From Deltaproteobacteria bacterium (GTDB taxonomy: Bacteria; Myxococcota; Myxococcia; Myxococcales; 40CM-4-68-19): a stretch of 8,039 nucleotides of DNA. The notes beneath the pieces were generated by a model. It worked only from the letters and a program-made list of their open reading frames with translations. It did not search any database and was not told where the DNA came from. The stretch lies in assembly GCA_005879095.1 (NCBI GenBank), contig VBLM01000646.1, positions 1 to 8,039 on the forward strand, given 5' to 3'. Position numbers and translations under genes: made by a program. Shown here one piece after another: positions 5,758 to 8,039 of the stretch. Position 1 is the first letter of the stretch. Each line of letters starts with the position of its first letter.

Positions 5758-6771
5758 CTAGAAGATGTCCTGCGCGCCGGCGGTGAGCGCGGCGAAGGCG
5801 AACCAGGCGGACTCGGGCACGCCGCGCTGCCGGATGCTTTCGAGGCCGGCGCTGAAGGAGAGGTTGCGCGACAGGCGGTAGCCGGCTTCGCCGCCGAGGA
5901 TTCCGAGCGCCCCGCCGGCGTCGACCTCCTTCGCGGCCGCGGCACGGGCGCGGAGCGACAGCGCGTCGACCGAGAACCGCGCGGCGGCCTGGATCTCGGC
6001 GCGATCGCGAAGGTCGGCAGTGGCGAGGCTGTAGTGCGGCCCGACGCCGCTGGTCAGGCGCAGGTCGAGGCCGCGAGCGGCCTGGTACTGAAGCTCGGCG
6101 GAACCAACCGGCCTCAGCGCGCCGTCGTCGCTGGCGCCCGCGGAGAGCGAAAACCGCGCGGCCGGCGTCAGTTCGTGCTTCCACCCGGCGGTGAGCTTGA
6201 GCAGCGAGGTGTGCCGGTCGCCGGTGGCCGAAGTGTACGAATTGTACAATTCGTACATGACCTCGTCCGACCGGGTCACCACCTGCCGCACCGCCGCGTA
6301 GAACTGGGGCCCGCGCTGCAGCGGAATCAGTTGCTGCGATGCGTCAGAAAGTCCGCCATACGTAAACCACCCCGCGCTCGCGTCGATGGCCCAGCCCCGC
6401 GCGGGCGTGTAGGTGAAGCCGGCGTTGCCGTCGAAAAAGAGCTCGTCGCGGATCAGCGGCAGGATGTTCTCGATCGAGTCCCATCCGGCGAACTCGCTGC
6501 GGCCTTCGTGAAACCGCGCTGCGGCGGACCAGGTCCAGAGGCGATCCTGCGTCCACCGTGCGCTCAGCGCCGCCGATTGCCGCGTCAGGGCGCCATCCGA
6601 ATTCGTCAATAATCTCGGGGCATAACGAAGCTGGATCTCGGGGAGTCGCAGCGTCAGCGAAGGCTCGACGTCGGCAGTGCCGGCGAGCGCATCCGATCCC
6701 GCATGCCCGGAGGTTTCGACCGCAGCGTCGAGACGCGCGCCGAAGAGTGCCGCGAGCAGCAGCGCGGCCAC
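5758..6771 (-). CDS. Predicted outer-membrane beta-barrel protein, likely partner of the OPX exporter
   Basis: The 337-residue product has a short hydrophobic start (residues 1-16) usable as a signal peptide, then a string of amphipathic strands with alternating hydrophobic residues and aromatic girdles (for example LRLPEIQLRYAPRLL, WTWSAAARFHEG, GNAGFTYTPARGWAIDASAG, FSFSAGL-like repeats near the end), and ends in Phe (GAQDIF), the outer-membrane barrel assembly signal. I estimate 16 to 18 strands. It does not match a classical porin. Its place immediately after a small OPX lipoprotein fits the arrangement described in Myxococcus xanthus, where OPX proteins lacking their own membrane pore work with a separate barrel porin. 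The start is GTG 6771, two bases after the OPX stop, with GGAG at 6780..6777; no usable in-frame start exists upstream. The signal peptide lacks the usual N-terminal basic residues, which is odd. A perfect palindrome lies in codons 172-180. Confidence 0.78.
   Translation of the reverse strand: MAALLLAALFGARLDAAVETSGHAGSDALAGTADVEPSLTLRLPEIQLRYAPRLLTNSDGALTRQSAALSARWTQDRLWTWSAAARFHEGRSEFAGWDSIENILPLIRDELFFDGNAGFTYTPARGWAIDASAGWFTYGGLSDASQQLIPLQRGPQFYAAVRQVVTRSDEVMYELYNSYTSATGDRHTSLLKLTAGWKHELTPAARFSLSAGASDDGALRPVGSAELQYQAARGLDLRLTSGVGPHYSLATADLRDRAEIQAAARFSVDALSLRARAAAAKEVDAGGALGILGGEAGYRLSRNLSFSAGLESIRQRGVPESAWFAFAALTAGAQDIF
6234..6257. repeat. Perfect 24-bp AT-rich palindrome inside the beta-barrel gene
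   Basis: Each strand reads TGTACGAATTGT followed by its exact reverse complement ACAATTCGTACA, 12 bp per arm with no spacer. Only 8 of 24 bases are G or C, in a gene otherwise rich in GC. It covers barrel residues Met172 to Thr180 (MYELYNSYT) and contains GTAC three times at a 9-base period, matching Tyr codons at 173, 176 and 179. It may be an operator-like protein-binding site or an RNA hairpin. No T-tract follows on either strand, so it is not an intrinsic terminator. Confidence 0.9.
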
Positions 6772-6773
6772 CG

Positions 6774-7358
6774 CTACTCCGCCACGACGATGTCGTCCCG
6801 CTGCAGCACGAAGGTGCCGCTCTGTCCCTCGGCGTGGGCGAGCGATTCGTACTTGAAGCGGATGCGCACCAGCCCGTCGGGTCCGCGCCGCAGCACGTAG
6901 ATCTGGTCGTCGTGTGCGAACTGCGTCAGCCCGCCCGCGCTCGCCAGCGCCTGCAGCACGCCGGCCGGCGTCTCGAGCGGATAGACGCCGGGACGGGTGA
7001 CTTCCCCCGTCACCGGCACCGTGAACGGCCGCGGCTCGTCGACGGTCACCGTCACGATCGGACGGTTGACGAATTCGATCAGCTTCTTGCGCAGCTTCTC
7101 CGCGACGTCGTCGGGCGCCTGGTTGGCGATCTCGACGTCGTTCAGATACGGGATCGCGATCCGGCCGTCGCTGCGGACTTTGGCGCGCGCCGACATCTCG
7201 TCGTGGCCGAGGACGCGGACGGAGACGATGTCACCCGGTCCGACGACGTACGAAGGTGTCGCCGGCGTCGCCGCGTACTGGTCGACCCAGACGAACGCGC
7301 CGGTGTGGCGGCAGCCGGCGAGAGCGAGGAATACGGCGAGATTCAGGCCACGGCGCAT
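6774..7358 (-). CDS. OPX-family polysaccharide export lipoprotein (short, Wza-like, Poly_export plus SLBB)
   Basis: OPX proteins form a ring in the periplasm and outer membrane through which capsule or exopolysaccharide leaves. The 194-residue product begins MRRGLNLAVFLALAGC: a lipoprotein signal with lipobox LAGC and lipidated Cys16. Then comes the Poly_export domain (about 36-107; YVVGPGDIVSVRVLGHDEMS, SDGRIAIPYLNDV, RPIVTVTV) and one SLBB domain (about 110-157; VTGEVTRPGVYPLE, LQALASAGGL, DQIYVLRR), closing with LQRDDIVVAE. Wza is about 380 residues, with further domains and a C-terminal amphipathic helix that spans the outer membrane; all of that is missing here, so this protein probably needs a separate pore, supplied by the next gene. 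ATG 7358 is chosen for the lipoprotein signal; the open frame continues to 7781 but reads as arginine-rich antisense-like sequence over the flippase gene. No good Shine-Dalgarno precedes it; a 6-bp inverted repeat abuts the start. Confidence 0.93.
   Translation of the reverse strand: MRRGLNLAVFLALAGCRHTGAFVWVDQYAATPATPSYVVGPGDIVSVRVLGHDEMSARAKVRSDGRIAIPYLNDVEIANQAPDDVAEKLRKKLIEFVNRPIVTVTVDEPRPFTVPVTGEVTRPGVYPLETPAGVLQALASAGGLTQFAHDDQIYVLRRGPDGLVRIRFKYESLAHAEGQSGTFVLQRDDIVVAE
6777..6780 (-). promoter_or_regulatory. Ribosome binding site for the GTG start of the beta-barrel gene
   Basis: GGAG lies five bases before GTG 6771 and inside the last codons of the OPX gene. It supports GTG as the true start and suggests coupling between OPX and barrel, which would keep the two partners in step. 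Confidence 0.55.
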
Positions 7359-7381
7359 CGCCCGTGAAGGTGCGGCGGGCG
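7359..7381 (-). promoter_or_regulatory. Inverted repeat at the OPX translation start
   Basis: In the 41-base gap between flippase stop and OPX start, minus-strand CGCCCG (7381..7376) and CGGGCG (7364..7359) can pair around an 11-base loop. The second arm directly touches the ATG at 7358 and covers the place where a Shine-Dalgarno would sit. It could modulate OPX translation, but at this GC content a 6-bp repeat may be chance. Confidence 0.25.
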
Positions 7382-7399
7382 CTCGGTCGCTGCAACTGT

Positions 7400-8039
7400 T
7401 CACTGCCGAGCTTGAGAGAGGAAACGACGGATTTCGTCGATCCGGATCGCGCCGCTCACGGCCACGACCGCGCAGTACGCCAGCGCGTCGAGAAGCAACC
7501 GCGCCGGTCCAAGATGGACGAAGACACGGTCGAGCGCGAAAGCCGCCAGCGAGGCGAGGGCGAGCTTGCCCAGCGCCGAGACCAGCCGCGCGTCGAGCAG
7601 CTTGCGGCCGATGGCGAAGACGAACATTCCGCAGGTAAACGCCTCGGTGGCGCAGGTGGCCAGCGCCGATCCGACGCCGGCGCCGCCCGGACCCAGCGCT
7701 GTCAGCATCGGCCGAATCAGCGACGCATCGAGCAGCGCGTGCACCGCCAGCCCGCCGAGGCAGATCGCGGTCACCGTCCACGACCGCCCGAGCAGGTAGA
7801 GGTAATCGGCGCAGACCATGCCGACGTACGTCAGCACGAACACCGGCGCGAGCAGCCGGAGCGACGGCACCGCGGGCGCGTATGCCTCGCCGCCGAGGAT
7901 CGAAATCCAGACGTCGGCGCCGAGCCCGATCGCGACGCTGATCGACGCGGCGAAGAGCAGGATGATCTCGAGCGACCGGCGCATCACCTGCGTCAGCTCC
8001 TCCGTCGACCGGGCTGCGACGCGCGAGAACAGCGGCAAG
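7400..8039 (-). CDS. wzx: Wzx-like polysaccharide flippase (MOP/MATE superfamily), 3' part only
   Basis: Flippases of this family move undecaprenyl-diphosphate-linked repeat units across the inner membrane. About 213 residues are visible, roughly the C-terminal half of a usual 430-500 residue protein; the 5' part lies beyond the right edge. The visible start PLFSRVAARS resembles the conserved segment in the middle of Wzx proteins. About six membrane segments follow (for example LEIILLFAASISVAIGLGA, LRLLAPVFVLTYVGMVCADY, and AVHALLDASLIRPMLTALGPGGAGVGSALATC, in which the LIP-x-G-x-x-GA-like loop is typical of the polysaccharide synthesis C-terminal domain). It is the first visible gene of the operon, with 41 bases before the OPX start. 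MurJ is a distant alternative that the operon context makes unlikely. Confidence 0.87.
   Translation of the reverse strand, partial: LPLFSRVAARSTEELTQVMRRSLEIILLFAASISVAIGLGADVWISILGGEAYAPAVPSLRLLAPVFVLTYVGMVCADYLYLLGRSWTVTAICLGGLAVHALLDASLIRPMLTALGPGGAGVGSALATCATEAFTCGMFVFAIGRKLLDARLVSALGKLALASLAAFALDRVFVHLGPARLLLDALAYCAVVAVSGAIRIDEIRRFLSQARQ

Noticed and set aside
6234..6257. Reading the palindrome as an intrinsic terminator
   Set aside because: No T-tract follows on either strand, the stem is AT-rich, and it lies in the middle of a coding sequence.
5185..6612. Plus-strand frame of 475 codons over the barrel, microprotein and co-polymerase genes
   Set aside because: Low-complexity Arg/Ala/Pro text crossing several operon genes; no recognisable protein.
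7359..7781. Upstream extension of the OPX gene by 141 codons
   Set aside because: It overlaps the flippase gene and is arginine-rich; the lipoprotein signal at 7358 fixes the true start.
1..8039. CRISPR arrays, IS terminal repeats, riboswitches, and in-frame UGA selenocysteine codons
   Set aside because: I saw no regularly spaced repeats, no transposase, no recognisable riboswitch, and no gene whose family homology continues past an in-frame TGA.

Overview
The window is high-GC DNA from a Gram-negative bacterium. The evidence for an outer membrane is a lipoprotein polysaccharide-export (OPX) protein, an outer-membrane beta-barrel and a phosphoethanolamine transferase. A selenocysteine tRNA shows that the organism, or an ancestor, decodes UGA as selenocysteine. 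A short OPX protein encoded directly beside a separate beta-barrel is best known from Myxococcota, so that phylum is a reasonable first guess. Betaproteobacteria and Acidobacteriota cannot be excluded from sequence alone. Almost everything is on the minus strand, so transcription runs from right (8039) to left (1).

Right part (8039 to 2736): a tightly packed Wzy-type polysaccharide assembly and export operon. In transcription order it holds a Wzx-like flippase (3' part only, cut by the window edge), a 194-residue OPX lipoprotein, a 337-residue beta-barrel ending in Phe, an undescribed 55-residue membrane microprotein, a Wzz/GumC-type chain-length co-polymerase without a kinase domain, and an O-antigen polymerase/ligase-type (Wzy) protein. 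Stops and starts overlap or lie within about a dozen bases from the OPX gene onward, implying one mRNA and coupled translation. The flippase would turn lipid-linked repeat units across the inner membrane, Wzy would polymerise them, the co-polymerase would set chain length, and the OPX lipoprotein plus barrel would carry the polymer out. The initiating transferase, the glycosyltransferases and the promoter should lie upstream, beyond 8039.

Middle (2735 to 2444): a scar. It holds only the C-terminal third of an RBBP9/YdeN-type serine hydrolase on the plus strand, converging on the Wzy gene with a 4-base gap. Next to it on the minus strand is a 125-codon reading frame of unknown function that may itself lack its 5' end. 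This looks like a deletion or recombination junction (or an assembly join).

Left part (2443 to 1): the 125-codon frame overlaps, as ATGA, a complete phosphoethanolamine transferase with five membrane segments and a sulfatase-fold catalytic domain. Then come a frameshifted, doubly truncated tyrosine-recombinase remnant and an intact tRNA-Sec gene (selC). The remnant beside selC, a tRNA locus often used by integrating elements, suggests the left side is the decayed edge of an integrated element, although the remnant lies on the unusual (5') side of the tRNA. The most notable unexplained signals are a perfect 24-bp AT-rich palindrome inside the beta-barrel gene and the microprotein between barrel and co-polymerase.
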